This document shows positions 1 to 7,864 of a stretch of 10,762 bases of DNA, piece after piece; position 1 is the stretch's first letter, and every line of letters starts with the position of its first letter. The notes under the pieces are model-generated. The model was not told the origin of the DNA. It saw nothing but the letters and a program-made list of their open reading frames with translations, and searched no databases. The DNA is from Paraneptunicella sp964228975 (GTDB taxonomy: Bacteria > Pseudomonadota > Gammaproteobacteria > Enterobacterales > Alteromonadaceae). Made by a program: the position numbers and the translations under genes. Location: assembly GCA_964228975.1 (NCBI GenBank), contig CAXRCC010000285.1, positions 1 through 10,762 of the forward strand, written 5' to 3'.

Positions 1-1539
1 AGCTTGAGATACCAACAAGTTACCGTCGTGCTGACGCTGATAACGGGTCATGGTATCGCCTAAATCGTTAAGCAACATTAGGGTAAACAGCAACAAAAAC
101 GCACATAATCCAACGCCCAAAATCTGGGTACTTTTACTCACTATACGCTGCTTCATCATATACAACGCAAAGGGCATTAACCCCGATACATTTTTCGTAA
201 GAGATTCACCCATTGTCAGTGCCAACCAACTTAAAAACAGAATGAGCACAACGCTAACCAATAAGGACAACAGCACCATTGCCGTAAGCAAACCGTTGTC
301 GGAGTACGCCCACGCCACACCGGATAAGACAACAAGCCCCGCAACCAAGGTTGAACGATGTGCGCGGCTGTGTTGATGCTGATTCACTAATTTAGCCACA
401 CTGCTATGCCACAAGCCCACCCACACGGGCAGCTGAAACACGAATAAAATAAGGGATAATGTGAGTAATGATTGCAGCGCTAGCATCCCATTCCACTGCC
501 AGTGTAAATCGGCAAATGTGTTGCCTAGCCACTGAATTAACAATCCGTGGGCACCAGCGGAAACCAATAACACCAGTGGCATGATCGACACACTGCGCAA
601 CACCCATTTCCCCACAGAAAGCGCAAAAGCGGCGCGCTTAGATGCACCTAAGCTCATACACACGGCGGAAAAGTGCTGTTCTTTTTTAAGTTGAAGATGG
701 GTTAGTTGCTCAATGGCAATCACCGACATAAAAAACAAGATTAACGAGGCAAGACCAATGAAGTTTTCTGTACGCTGCCAAAAAAGCGCAAGCGGATGCG
801 CACCTTGCTTATGATGAATTTGCGCGGCAGGTAAATGCGCTTTTTGCCACTCGACAATTTGCTCAATCACCGATTTGCTTTCACGGCCATCGGCATGCGC
901 AGCAATCAAGTAACGGTGCTGAATTCGCGCTTCTGGCAAAGGCATTTGCTGAAAATCCTTCACGTGCATTAATGCCCGCATTTCCACGCTATGCCCTTCC
1001 ATGAGGCGATCCGGTTCGTGCTGCAAAATACGTATCACCTTAAGAGGCCGATTCATCAACATTAGCGTATCCCCAAGCGATACCGATAAGCTCGCGAGCA
1101 AGCGTGAATCTAACCAAATTTGCCCCGGTGCAGGGCCACGAAGTAGGCTTGTTTCCGCTCCGCCCATGGCAGAGGTGACTTTTAGTTCACCTTGAAGCGG
1201 GTAGTCATCATCAACTACTTTTAACTGTGCGCGTTGCCAACGCCCTTCGTGCGTGAGCGTTGTGGTGATCTGCTGTGTAATCACCACTTGATGAGACAAG
1301 GCTTTTAACGCTTCCATCTGTGCAGGCGTTAGCGCATGAGATTGAGCAATCACCACATCGGCCCCTAACAGGCTGTTCAAATTGTTGGATAAAAACGCCT
1401 GAATGTTGTCGCTGGTTTGGCTAAGCGTCACAATAAACACCATGAGCAAACCCTGTATCCAACGCAAAAACACGTGTTGTGTTGTGTGTTTTTCTTGCTG
1501 ATGAAGCTGCCACATTAGGCCCAACGTTGACGTTAACAT
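1..1539 (-). CDS. ybbP: YbbP-like ABC transporter permease (FtsX/MacB-type fold), 3' end outside window
   Basis: Inner-membrane permease expected to work with the ATPase encoded just upstream. The reading frame stays open for 513 codons to the window edge, so the C-terminus (probably about 300 residues) is missing. Visible order: first membrane helix at about residues 28-44; a large extracytoplasmic domain with the family-like stretches LLGADVVIAQ (57-66) and VVDDDYPLQGEL (108-119); then helices at about 259-279, 312-336, 352-374, 397-413, 416-440 and 472-490; then the start of a second extracytoplasmic domain. This is the doubled layout of YbbP/DUF214 permeases. The ATG at 1539 is chosen because GGAGG (1547-1551) lies 7 nt upstream; it overlaps the ATPase stop by 7 bp, implying translational coupling. 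The family is linked to export or membrane extraction of hydrophobic compounds, but the substrate here is unknown. A lipoprotein-release or MacB-type role is a less likely alternative. Confidence 0.85.
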   Translation of the reverse strand, partial: MLTSTLGLMWQLHQQEKHTTQHVFLRWIQGLLMVFIVTLSQTSDNIQAFLSNNLNSLLGADVVIAQSHALTPAQMEALKALSHQVVITQQITTTLTHEGRWQRAQLKVVDDDYPLQGELKVTSAMGGAETSLLRGPAPGQIWLDSRLLASLSVSLGDTLMLMNRPLKVIRILQHEPDRLMEGHSVEMRALMHVKDFQQMPLPEARIQHRYLIAAHADGRESKSVIEQIVEWQKAHLPAAQIHHKQGAHPLALFWQRTENFIGLASLILFFMSVIAIEQLTHLQLKKEQHFSAVCMSLGASKRAAFALSVGKWVLRSVSIMPLVLLVSAGAHGLLIQWLGNTFADLHWQWNGMLALQSLLTLSLILFVFQLPVWVGLWHSSVAKLVNQHQHSRAHRSTLVAGLVVLSGVAWAYSDNGLLTAMVLLSLLVSVVLILFLSWLALTMGESLTKNVSGLMPFALYMMKQRIVSKSTQILGVGLCAFLLLFTLMLLNDLGDTMTRYQRQHDGNLLVSQA

Positions 1540-2333
1540 GGCGTATCCTCCACTGCGCTTCGTAACTGGCTTTTTAAGTTGCTGCCAGATGCGCTATTTG
1601 TTTTTCGCTCCAAGCGAAGTACCTGATCCGCACGCTGTGCCAACGCTTCATTATGAGTCACTATAACTAAGCCCGCGCCGTTTTCTTCACAACACGAAAA
1701 CAGCATATCAGCCACCTCATGGGCGCTGTTCACGTCAAGGTTTCCGGTTGGTTCATCCGCAAAAATGAATTTGGGTTCAAAGATTAAGGCCCGCGCAATA
1801 GCAACCCGCTGTTGCTCTCCACCGCTTAGCTGTTTCGGTTTATGGGTAAGTCGATGCGCAAGGCCCACCTTTTCTAGCCAGTATGCGGCTTTTTCTTGTG
1901 CGTTTTTTTCGCCGCGCAGTTTCAGCGGAAGCGCAACGTTATGAAGGGCGGTTAGTTCGGGCAATAAGTGAAACTGTTGGAAAATAAAACCAATATTCGC
2001 GCGTAACGCTTCCAAAGGCAGGCGCTGTTCTTTTATGACTTCGCTTTGGCTACCTTCTCTTTGGCCACCTTCGTTTTGAGCGCCGTCACGCTGAGCCGTT
2101 TTATTGGCTGTTGAACACACATAAACACCTTCTCCAGCACTGGGCTTTTCTAACCCCGAAAGCAACATCAATAAACTGGATTTACCCGTGCCAGAAGGCC
2201 CGGTAATCGCATAGGATTGGCCTTGCTCTACTGTTAAATTAACATTTTCAAATAAGTGAATGGGCGCATCGTTTACAATAAACGACTGACGGACGTTTTT
2301 TAGCGCTATGCGCCGAGTGTGAATGAACGACAT
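1533..2333 (-). CDS. ybbA: YbbA/LolD-type ABC transporter ATPase with inserted pentapeptide repeats
   Basis: Cytoplasmic ATPase subunit that should power the overlapping downstream permease. Numbered from the chosen ATG (2333): Walker A GPSGTGKSS at 45-53, Q-loop Q119 in FIFQQ, signature LSGGEQQR at 169-176, Walker B FIFADE at 189-194, D-loop NLD and switch H227 in VTHNEA. All catalytic motifs are intact. At 266 residues it is longer than E. coli YbbA (about 228). The excess comes mainly from a repeat-rich insert at residues 80-99 and a polar tail of about 20 residues after the core. The ATG at 2333 has GAGAG 7 nt upstream. An in-frame ATG at 2408 would add 25 residues unlike the family and has a poorly spaced GAGG, so I reject it. 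In E. coli ybbA is divergent from tesA; here the divergent gene is dcp. Family assignment is secure; the exact paralogue (ybbA versus lolD/macB type) rests on the permease partner. Confidence 0.88.
   Translation of the reverse strand: MSFIHTRRIALKNVRQSFIVNDAPIHLFENVNLTVEQGQSYAITGPSGTGKSSLLMLLSGLEKPSAGEGVYVCSTANKTAQRDGAQNEGGQREGSQSEVIKEQRLPLEALRANIGFIFQQFHLLPELTALHNVALPLKLRGEKNAQEKAAYWLEKVGLAHRLTHKPKQLSGGEQQRVAIARALIFEPKFIFADEPTGNLDVNSAHEVADMLFSCCEENGAGLVIVTHNEALAQRADQVLRLERKTNSASGSNLKSQLRSAVEDTPC
2037..2096 (-). repeat. Four degenerate 15-bp repeats encoding pentapeptides in the ABC ATPase
   Basis: Four consecutive 15-bp units encode AQRDG, AQNEG, GQREG and SQSEV, pattern xQ(R/N/S)(D/E)G, at residues 80-99 of the ATPase. 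They sit between Walker A and the Q-loop, where family members normally have a short variable loop. The units differ at several bases but keep reading frame and pattern, consistent with expansion by slippage followed by divergence. The segment is strongly hydrophilic and is probably a surface loop. Confidence 0.75.
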
Positions 2334-2483
2334 ATTGAATCTCTCTACGAATACTCTTGATGTCACCTTATTCGTGAGGATGTGAAATTGCCGTGAAATG
2401 GTATTCATTATTACCGAAAAGCCTCAATATGCGGCAGTTTTCAGCGTCATCGGTAAATAAAAGTTAAATGTTACAATGTCGGC

Positions 2484-2512
2484 ATGACAATCGTTAATTG
2501 TTATATTATAAC
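2484..2512 (+). promoter_or_regulatory. Predicted sigma70 promoter of dcp
   Basis: The -35 ATGACA (2484-2489) and -10 TATAAC (2507-2512) each match consensus at 5 of 6 bases and are 17 bp apart. Transcription would begin near 2519, giving a leader of about 113 nt before the dcp ATG. No other pair of this quality is visible in the gap. A promoter for the divergent ABC genes must also lie in 2334-2500, but I find no convincing one. Confidence 0.6.
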
Positions 2513-2515
2513 AAT
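2497..2515. promoter_or_regulatory. Perfect 9-bp inverted repeat over the dcp -10 box
   Basis: ATTGTTATA and TATAACAAT flank a single central T. The palindrome covers the predicted -10 box of dcp, so it could be a repressor site. It is almost pure A/T, so part of the symmetry may come from the promoter sequence itself. No regulator is identified. Confidence 0.35.
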
Positions 2516-2621
2516 AGCCCGATATATCATTTTGTTGATTTCAACTGGGGTTATCACCCAAACTTCCCTAATGAAACCAATCACAATTATAAAAAAGTTG
2601 TATGCAGTAACAATAAACTGC

Positions 2622-2627
2622 AAGGAG
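2622..2627 (+). promoter_or_regulatory. Ribosome binding site of dcp
   Basis: AAGGAG lies 5 nt before the ATG at 2633. It decides the start: an upstream in-frame TTG at 2498 lies inside the promoter -10 palindrome and would bury the lipoprotein signal peptide. Confidence 0.8.
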
Positions 2628-2632
2628 AATGT

Positions 2633-4810
2633 ATGCCTCAACGCCCAATTTTAGCGCTCGCCAGCGCTATATCGATGACCCTGCTCATTAGCGGGTGCTC
2701 TAAACCAAACGATGCCACGGTTAACGCCGATGCAAGCGCCAGCCAAGGTCAAGCTAGCGCCGCTGCAACACAAGACGCCAACCCTTTCTTCCGCCCTTGG
2801 AACACGCCTTTTGGTGCGCCTCCTTTTGCAGATATCAAAACTGAACATTTCCTTCCTGCTTTTGATCGCGCCATTGCCGAGCACAAAAAAGAAATTGATG
2901 CCATTGCTACTGCCGACAGCCTGCCAACGTTTGCCAATACGATTGAGCAAATGGAGCTTTCTGGCGCAGCATTGACCCGTGTTTCTCGTGTGTTTTATAA
3001 CCTAACGGGCACCGAATCCAACGACGAAATGCAAAAAATTCAGCGTGAAGTGTCGCCTAAGCTGACGCGTCACGGCAATGAAATCCAAATGAACAGCGAG
3101 CTGTTTGCTCGTGTTGCTAAAGTTTATGAAGGCAGAAAAGACGCCTCGTTAAATGCAGAGCAAATGCGTTTGGTTGAGCGTGTTTACGACGAATTCGTCC
3201 GCTCAGGCGCGAACTTAAAAGGCGCACAAGCCGAGCGCTTAGCTAAAATTAACGAGCGTATTTCTGAACTAACCACGCAATTTAGCCAAAACCAGCTAAA
3301 CGACACCCGCGCGTTTAAATTGGTATTAGAAGAGGGCGACCTTGACGGCCTTTCAACACAAATGCGTGATGCTGCCGCCGCAAAAGCGAAAGCAGCAGGC
3401 CTTGAAGAAGGCAAATACGTCATCAACCTATCTCGCTCAAGCGTTGAGCCGTTCTTGCAGTTCTCTACGCGACGTGACTTACGCGAACAAGCGTTTAAAG
3501 GCTGGTCGATGCGTGGTGATAACGATAACGAATTCGATAACAAAGTGGTTATTGAAGAAATCGTGAAACTACGCGCAGAACGCGCACAGTTACTTGGCTA
3601 CAAACACCACTCGGATTACGTGCTTTCAAACACCATGGCGGAAACACCTGAAGCCGCAATGGAACTGCTAATGAAAGTGTGGAAGCCAGCGGTAGCGAAA
3701 GCAGAACAAGAACGTGAGTGGATCCTTGAGCTAATGAAAGCAGAAGGCGCGGACCACGAGCTTGCTCCGTGGGATTGGCGTTTCTATGCTGAGAAAGTAC
3801 GTAAAGCACGTTTTGATTTAGACAAAGGCGAAATTGCACAGTACTTTGAACTGGAAAACATGCTGGAAGCCAAGTTTTACGTGGCGCAGCGCTTATTCGG
3901 TTTAACCTTTACTGAGCGTAACGACATTCCGGTTTACAACCCGGTTGTTCGTGTTTGGGAAGTGAAAGACGCGCAAAACAACACGCTAGGCTTGTTCTTT
4001 GGTGACTACTATGCCCGTTCTACAAAACGTTCTGGCGCATGGATGAGTGCGTTCCGTACCCAGCAAAAACTGGCGGGCAACGTGAAGCCTATCATCATTA
4101 ACAACATGAACTTGAATCAGCCAGCAGAAGGCGAGCCTACGCTCATGAGCCACTCTGATGCCGTTACGCTATTCCACGAGTTTGGTCATGCATTGCACGG
4201 CTTATTATCAAACGTGACTTATCCTACGCTCGCGGGCACTAGTGTTTCTCGTGATTGGGTAGAATTCCCAGCACAATTGTACGAACACTTCATTAATCAG
4301 CCTGAAATGCTGAAGAAGTATGCGCGTCATTATAAAACTGGCGAGCCGATGCCTGAGTCATTGATTCAACGCATCAAAAACGCCAGCACCTTCAACCAAG
4401 GCTTTGCAACGGTTGAGTACACGGCGTCTGCTTTAGTGGATATGGCGTATCACCAGTTGACCGATGCTTCAGACATCAAAGTTAAAGAATTCGAAAACAA
4501 AGTCCTTACCAGCTATGGCAAGCCTGAAGAAATTCTCATGCGCCATCGCAGCACCCACTTTGGTCACATTTTTGCGGGAGGCTATCACTCGGCTTACTAC
4601 GCTTACATGTGGTCTGAAATTCTTGATTCTGATGGCTTTGATGCGTTCTTAGAAGCCAAAGACATCTTCGACGAAGCAACAGCGAAGAAGCTATACGACT
4701 ACATTTACAGCACAGGCGACACCCTGAACTACTTAGAAGCTTACACGCGCTTTAGAGGCAGAGCACCAACAACAGATGCATTGCTTAGAAATCGTGGTTT
4801 CGATGAGTAA
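2633..4810 (+). CDS. dcp: Peptidyl-dipeptidase Dcp, M3 family zinc metallopeptidase, lipoprotein form
   Basis: Zinc peptidase predicted to remove dipeptides from the C-terminus of short peptides. The 725-residue product resembles E. coli Dcp along nearly its whole length. The zinc site is HEFGH at 515-519, with third ligand E544 in RDWVEFPAQ; the 25-residue spacing from H519 to E544 is that of M3 enzymes. The substrate-binding C-terminal motif GGYHSAYYAYMW is at 649-660. Unlike cytoplasmic E. coli Dcp, the N-terminus is a type II signal peptide: MPQR, a hydrophobic core, and lipobox ISGC with Cys22. Ser at +2 gives no inner-membrane retention signal, so outer-membrane anchoring facing the periplasm is inferred. 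A linker rich in Ala, Ser and Gln (about 23-46) precedes the catalytic domain. The likely role is breakdown of imported or cell-wall-associated peptides for nutrition. It is monocistronic or weakly linked to the next gene. An oligopeptidase A-like specificity is the main alternative. Confidence 0.93.
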   Translation: MPQRPILALASAISMTLLISGCSKPNDATVNADASASQGQASAAATQDANPFFRPWNTPFGAPPFADIKTEHFLPAFDRAIAEHKKEIDAIATADSLPTFANTIEQMELSGAALTRVSRVFYNLTGTESNDEMQKIQREVSPKLTRHGNEIQMNSELFARVAKVYEGRKDASLNAEQMRLVERVYDEFVRSGANLKGAQAERLAKINERISELTTQFSQNQLNDTRAFKLVLEEGDLDGLSTQMRDAAAAKAKAAGLEEGKYVINLSRSSVEPFLQFSTRRDLREQAFKGWSMRGDNDNEFDNKVVIEEIVKLRAERAQLLGYKHHSDYVLSNTMAETPEAAMELLMKVWKPAVAKAEQEREWILELMKAEGADHELAPWDWRFYAEKVRKARFDLDKGEIAQYFELENMLEAKFYVAQRLFGLTFTERNDIPVYNPVVRVWEVKDAQNNTLGLFFGDYYARSTKRSGAWMSAFRTQQKLAGNVKPIIINNMNLNQPAEGEPTLMSHSDAVTLFHEFGHALHGLLSNVTYPTLAGTSVSRDWVEFPAQLYEHFINQPEMLKKYARHYKTGEPMPESLIQRIKNASTFNQGFATVEYTASALVDMAYHQLTDASDIKVKEFENKVLTSYGKPEEILMRHRSTHFGHIFAGGYHSAYYAYMWSEILDSDGFDAFLEAKDIFDEATAKKLYDYIYSTGDTLNYLEAYTRFRGRAPTTDALLRNRGFDE

Positions 4811-4828
4811 ACTGTAATTAATTCATGC

Positions 4829-4866
4829 CGACCAATAATCTTGTTTGTCAATAGGGTTATTGGTCG
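4829..4866 (+). terminator. Hairpin after dcp, possible terminator
   Basis: A perfect 10-bp inverted repeat, CGACCAATAA (4829-4838) and TTATTGGTCG (4857-4866), has an 18-nt loop. G-U and G-C pairs can extend it inward by up to three pairs. It starts 19 nt after the dcp stop. There is no T-run after it, so termination may be weak or it may act mainly as a 3'-end stabiliser. Confidence 0.45.
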
Positions 4867-4935
4867 CATATAAAAATACGAACAAAAGGAGTAAACTTAC
4901 ACATATAGTCTTTTTTAAATTCCAACAGGACGAAA

Positions 4936-5946
4936 GTGGAAAGCCTAAAATCTAGCCCCTTACCATATTGGCTACGCCTGCTTAGCTTTTTATCCTTGGG
5001 AATTATTCTACCGTGGCCAGTGATTATCTCCTTGTCTGGCTTCCTCTTCGATGCACCTAACGCTGGCAAACACTTCTCGACTTGGTTTATGGCTTTCGTT
5101 TCTTGGTTTTACCCACTTATTGTGATTGGCATTGTTGGCACAGGTCGCCAAATATTTCTGCAAAACAAACCCGCAGGTAGCTTCGTGGTCAGCATTCCGC
5201 TGATTACTTTAGTGTGCTTGATATACGCTTATGATAATCACCGAGATGACGCGCGCTGGGGCCTATTCACCTACGAAGATCAAACAGAAAAACAATTGAT
5301 TAAAGCGGTCACACAAGGGGATTTAGAAGCCATCAATCGGCTTTGGGTAAACACGGATATCAATCTCGACGCTGTCAGCTCTCGAGGAAATACACCGCTT
5401 ATCGCCGCCTATAAAGAAGATCAAGAAGCAGCCTTTAGGCTGTTAATTGAATTGGGCGCAAACGTTAACTTTAAGCCACATGGCAATTTATCGAACAGCA
5501 TTGCAGGCTACATTATTCGGGATCAATTCACCGACGATGACGTGAAAAAGGTTCGCTATTTTCGTATTCTGATGCAAGGCGGGCTCGACCCACACCTTGC
5601 CGATCACAACCGCAGTTTGATTTACCTGTCGGCCAGTGCAAACACCAACTTAATGCAGGTGTTAATGCAAGAAGGTGCAGACTACAACCAAGAAACGCAC
5701 TGGGGAACACCACTCATCGCTGCGCTGCACAGCCGCAACTGGGAAAGCGCCATCCTCTTGCTTAGTCAACCCTTGGTATTCATCAATACGGATACCATCG
5801 ACGCCTTTAACAGCAGTGTTCACGATAATCGGTTAATCAATATCCCAGAGGGAAGAAAAAAAGTATACGACATACTCCTTCATGAAAAAGGCATTACCGA
5901 ATCGCATTTATTAACGAACCAAATTAGCAAAAATTTAAATTGGTAA
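4936..5946 (+). CDS. Ankyrin-repeat membrane protein of unknown function
   Basis: I do not recognise a specific family. The 336-residue product has three predicted membrane helices in its N-terminal third (about 15-38, 51-70 and 82-99) and then a soluble domain with ankyrin-like repeats. The clearest repeats are GNTPLIAAYKEDQEAAFRLL with GANVNF (151-179), SLIYLSASANTNLMQVLMQ with GADYN (227-251) and GTPLIAALHSRNWESAILLL (257-276). A weaker first unit lies at about 118-148 and a degenerate one at 206-225. Ankyrin repeats usually bind a partner protein; an N-terminal membrane anchor suggests a membrane-tethered scaffold. The GTG start at 4936 has AGGA at 4927-4930 and is the only plausible start, because an in-frame TAG stands at 4906. 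The gene is 125 bp after dcp with a hairpin between, and convergent with the chemoreceptor gene. No catalytic motif is visible. Confidence 0.8.
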   Translation: MESLKSSPLPYWLRLLSFLSLGIILPWPVIISLSGFLFDAPNAGKHFSTWFMAFVSWFYPLIVIGIVGTGRQIFLQNKPAGSFVVSIPLITLVCLIYAYDNHRDDARWGLFTYEDQTEKQLIKAVTQGDLEAINRLWVNTDINLDAVSSRGNTPLIAAYKEDQEAAFRLLIELGANVNFKPHGNLSNSIAGYIIRDQFTDDDVKKVRYFRILMQGGLDPHLADHNRSLIYLSASANTNLMQVLMQEGADYNQETHWGTPLIAALHSRNWESAILLLSQPLVFINTDTIDAFNSSVHDNRLINIPEGRKKVYDILLHEKGITESHLLTNQISKNLNW

Positions 5947-5971
5947 ATTTTGCGATCTTAATAAGCAAAAT
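5947..5971. terminator. Weak hairpin between convergent genes
   Basis: ATTTTGC (5947-5953) and GCAAAAT (5965-5971) form a 7-bp stem with an 11-nt loop in the 47-bp gap between the convergent ankyrin and chemoreceptor genes. It could end transcription from either side, but has only two G-C pairs and no strong T-tract. Confidence 0.3.
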
Positions 5972-5993
5972 CAACTGATTATGCCCCCACCAT

Positions 5994-7625
5994 TTACAGT
6001 TTAAAGCTTCCCACTAAGCCTTGTAATCCTGAAGATAAACTCGCTAAGGATTCGCTTGAGCGCGCGACGGCTTCCGCATTCTTCAAGCTATTATTCGACT
6101 CTTCCGAAATACTGCCTACAAAGCGATTAATTTCTTCAGTGCTTCTGCGTTGATACTCTGCCGAATTGGCAATTTGCTGGTTGGTGGTGCTGATAAAAGA
6201 AATAGATTGCGCAATGCTTGATAACGCTTCTTCTGCGCTACGCACCACATCCACGCTTTCTAGCATCTTTTGATTACTCACTGCGATGGCTTGTACGGCT
6301 TCGCTTGAACCTGCGCGAAGCTTATCGATCATGATTTTGATTTCTTCTGTAGATTGCTGTGTTTTAGCCGCCAACGAACGCACCTCATCTGCCACAACGG
6401 CAAAGCCGCGCCCTTGTTCACCTGCTCTTGCCGCCTCAATGGCTGCATTTAACGCAAGCAGGTTGGTTTGATCGGCAATGGTTTCAATCACATCCAACAC
6501 GCTACCAATGTTCTGGCTATCTTCAGCAAGGCGGTTAACCGAAGCTTCGGCACTGGTAACTTCCTTGGATAAATCATTAATCGTGCCAATGGTTTGTAAA
6601 ATCACATTTTGCCCTAGGCTGGCGTTCTCATTAGCTTGCTTGGCTTCATCGGCGGCTTGCAATGCTTGGCTTGCCATTTCTTCTATGCCATCGGACATTT
6701 CGCGGGTGGCTCGAGCTACATTCTGCGTGGCTTGTTTTTGCTGCTCCAATCCCGCTTTTGCGCTCACGCTCACCCCTTGCAATTCATGAGTTGCATCACC
6801 AAAGCGCCCTGTTGAACCCACCACTTCTGAAATGATGCCGTGCAGGTTGTCTAAAAACCGATTAAAGCCGCTGCCCAATGCGCCTAACTCATCGTGGGAC
6901 GTGACTTCAACGCGCTTGGTTAAATCACCGTCTCGTTTGGTGATGTCTTCAATACTGGTAGAAAGTGCCGCAATGGAGCGCATCACCATCGATGGCAAGC
7001 CGAAAACAAAAAAGGCGCAAATCGCCAAGGTAATCACCGTAGACGCCAACAACACAGAATAAGTGCTTTTCACACCGCTATGCACTTGCGCCATGGCTTG
7101 GTCTTTTTCTGAAATGATGACTTCCATCACTTCATCAAGTAAATCTCGTAACTGCCAAAATTGATTGTTAGCCTCGCCAAAGCTGATTTGTTCGGCTCGT
7201 GCGTTACTGCCTTCTAGCATGGCTTGTGTTACCCGCTGCGTTGCGGTTTTCCAGGCCGAGAAGCGAACAAGAAAGTCACTTTTCAAACTCAATAATTTTT
7301 TATTGTCTGAGCGGATTTTGTTAACGCGATCATAAGCTTGTTGCAGGTTAATTTCTTGAAGGCGTTTTTGGTCTTTGAATTGGTCGGAGCCGGGCTTTAA
7401 GTGAATAATGGAACGTTCTGCGGTTTGTACTTGCACCAAATCTTTATCGGCTTGGAGTAAATAATCTTGGTTCGGCAAGAGCTGTTCAGCTAATAAGGTG
7501 GCGTCTGTTTCAAGTTTGCTGACGTTGCGAATGCCAACGGCAGACGAAACAACAATAATAAAAATAAGTACTACACTGGGTATCACTAATTTTTGTCGGA
7601 AGTTCAGATTTCGATACCAATTCAT
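5994..7625 (-). CDS. Methyl-accepting chemotaxis protein (transmembrane chemoreceptor)
   Basis: Inner-membrane receptor that senses a ligand in the periplasm and controls the CheA/CheW kinase complex. Numbered from ATG 7625 (543 residues): first membrane helix about 12-32; a helical periplasmic sensor of about 155 residues; second helix about 190-212; HAMP about 213-267 with DGDLTKRV and DELGALGSGFNRF; then a long coiled-coil signalling domain. The hairpin tip is nearly canonical, with IADQTNLLALNAAIEAARAG and GRGFAVVADEVRSLA at about 383-419. The sensor length and helical character suggest a four-helix bundle, but I cannot name its ligand. The C-terminus ends in LVGSFKL, without the NWETF-type CheR/CheB tether. 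An in-frame GTG at 7631 is an alternative start; its context AAGTGA is about as good, so the start is uncertain by two codons. It appears monocistronic. Confidence 0.93.
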   Translation of the reverse strand: MNWYRNLNFRQKLVIPSVVLIFIIVVSSAVGIRNVSKLETDATLLAEQLLPNQDYLLQADKDLVQVQTAERSIIHLKPGSDQFKDQKRLQEINLQQAYDRVNKIRSDNKKLLSLKSDFLVRFSAWKTATQRVTQAMLEGSNARAEQISFGEANNQFWQLRDLLDEVMEVIISEKDQAMAQVHSGVKSTYSVLLASTVITLAICAFFVFGLPSMVMRSIAALSTSIEDITKRDGDLTKRVEVTSHDELGALGSGFNRFLDNLHGIISEVVGSTGRFGDATHELQGVSVSAKAGLEQQKQATQNVARATREMSDGIEEMASQALQAADEAKQANENASLGQNVILQTIGTINDLSKEVTSAEASVNRLAEDSQNIGSVLDVIETIADQTNLLALNAAIEAARAGEQGRGFAVVADEVRSLAAKTQQSTEEIKIMIDKLRAGSSEAVQAIAVSNQKMLESVDVVRSAEEALSSIAQSISFISTTNQQIANSAEYQRRSTEEINRFVGSISEESNNSLKNAEAVARSSESLASLSSGLQGLVGSFKL

Positions 7626-7694
7626 CGGCACTATTCACTTTGGTTGATGTTTTGTATTTAAACTGCTGTCTGAAAGCAATCCATTTCCGCAATC

Positions 7695-7724
7695 ATCATA
7701 AAGCGAGAAAGTACAATAAAACAA
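7695..7724 (-). promoter_or_regulatory. Candidate promoter of the chemoreceptor gene
   Basis: Read on the minus strand, TTGTTT (7719-7724) and TATGAT (7695-7700) are 18 bp apart, with the -10 about 70 nt before the start codon. It is a moderate sigma70 match. I looked for a flagellar sigma28 pattern (TAAA with GCCGATAA) in 7626-7820 and saw none. Apart from this and the terminator at 7821-7855 the gap 7626-7864 shows nothing else. Confidence 0.3.
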
Positions 7725-7820
7725 TGATTCTAAAGTATAAAAGTAGGAATAATTCTAGGATGTGAAATAGCTTATCCGAAACTGCATAAGTTCTTCCCAT
7801 GCAGAGGATACGGCGGGAAT

Positions 7821-7855
7821 AAGGCCACAGAAAAAGAGAGGTAAACTGTGGCCTT
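7821..7855 (-). terminator. Strong hairpin terminator after the peroxiredoxin-like gene
   Basis: AAGGCCACAG (7821-7830) and CTGTGGCCTT (7846-7855) form a perfect 10-bp stem with a 15-nt loop, beginning 10 nt past the stop codon at 7865. On the minus strand the stem ends CTT and continues ATT; on the plus strand it is followed by TT. It is a good end for the SDR/peroxiredoxin transcript and probably works in both directions. Confidence 0.75.
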
Positions 7856-7864
7856 TTGCAGAGC

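Noticed and set aside
50..376. Plus-strand open frame of 108 codons
   Set aside because: It lies antisense to the YbbP-like permease, whose minus-strand frame is open throughout and shows membrane helices and family motifs. This frame has no recognisable content.
2498..2632. 45-residue N-terminal extension of Dcp
   Set aside because: It would begin with TTG within the -10 palindrome of the promoter and hide a clear lipoprotein signal. AAGGAG at 2622 supports the ATG at 2633.
3184..3543. Minus-strand frame of 119 codons inside dcp
   Set aside because: It is antisense to a well-conserved part of the peptidase and is explained as a shadow of that coding sequence.
4885..4891. Strong Shine-Dalgarno-like AAAGGAG upstream of the ankyrin gene
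   Set aside because: No ATG, GTG or TTG follows at a usable distance, and an in-frame TAG stands at 4906. The real start uses AGGA at 4927.
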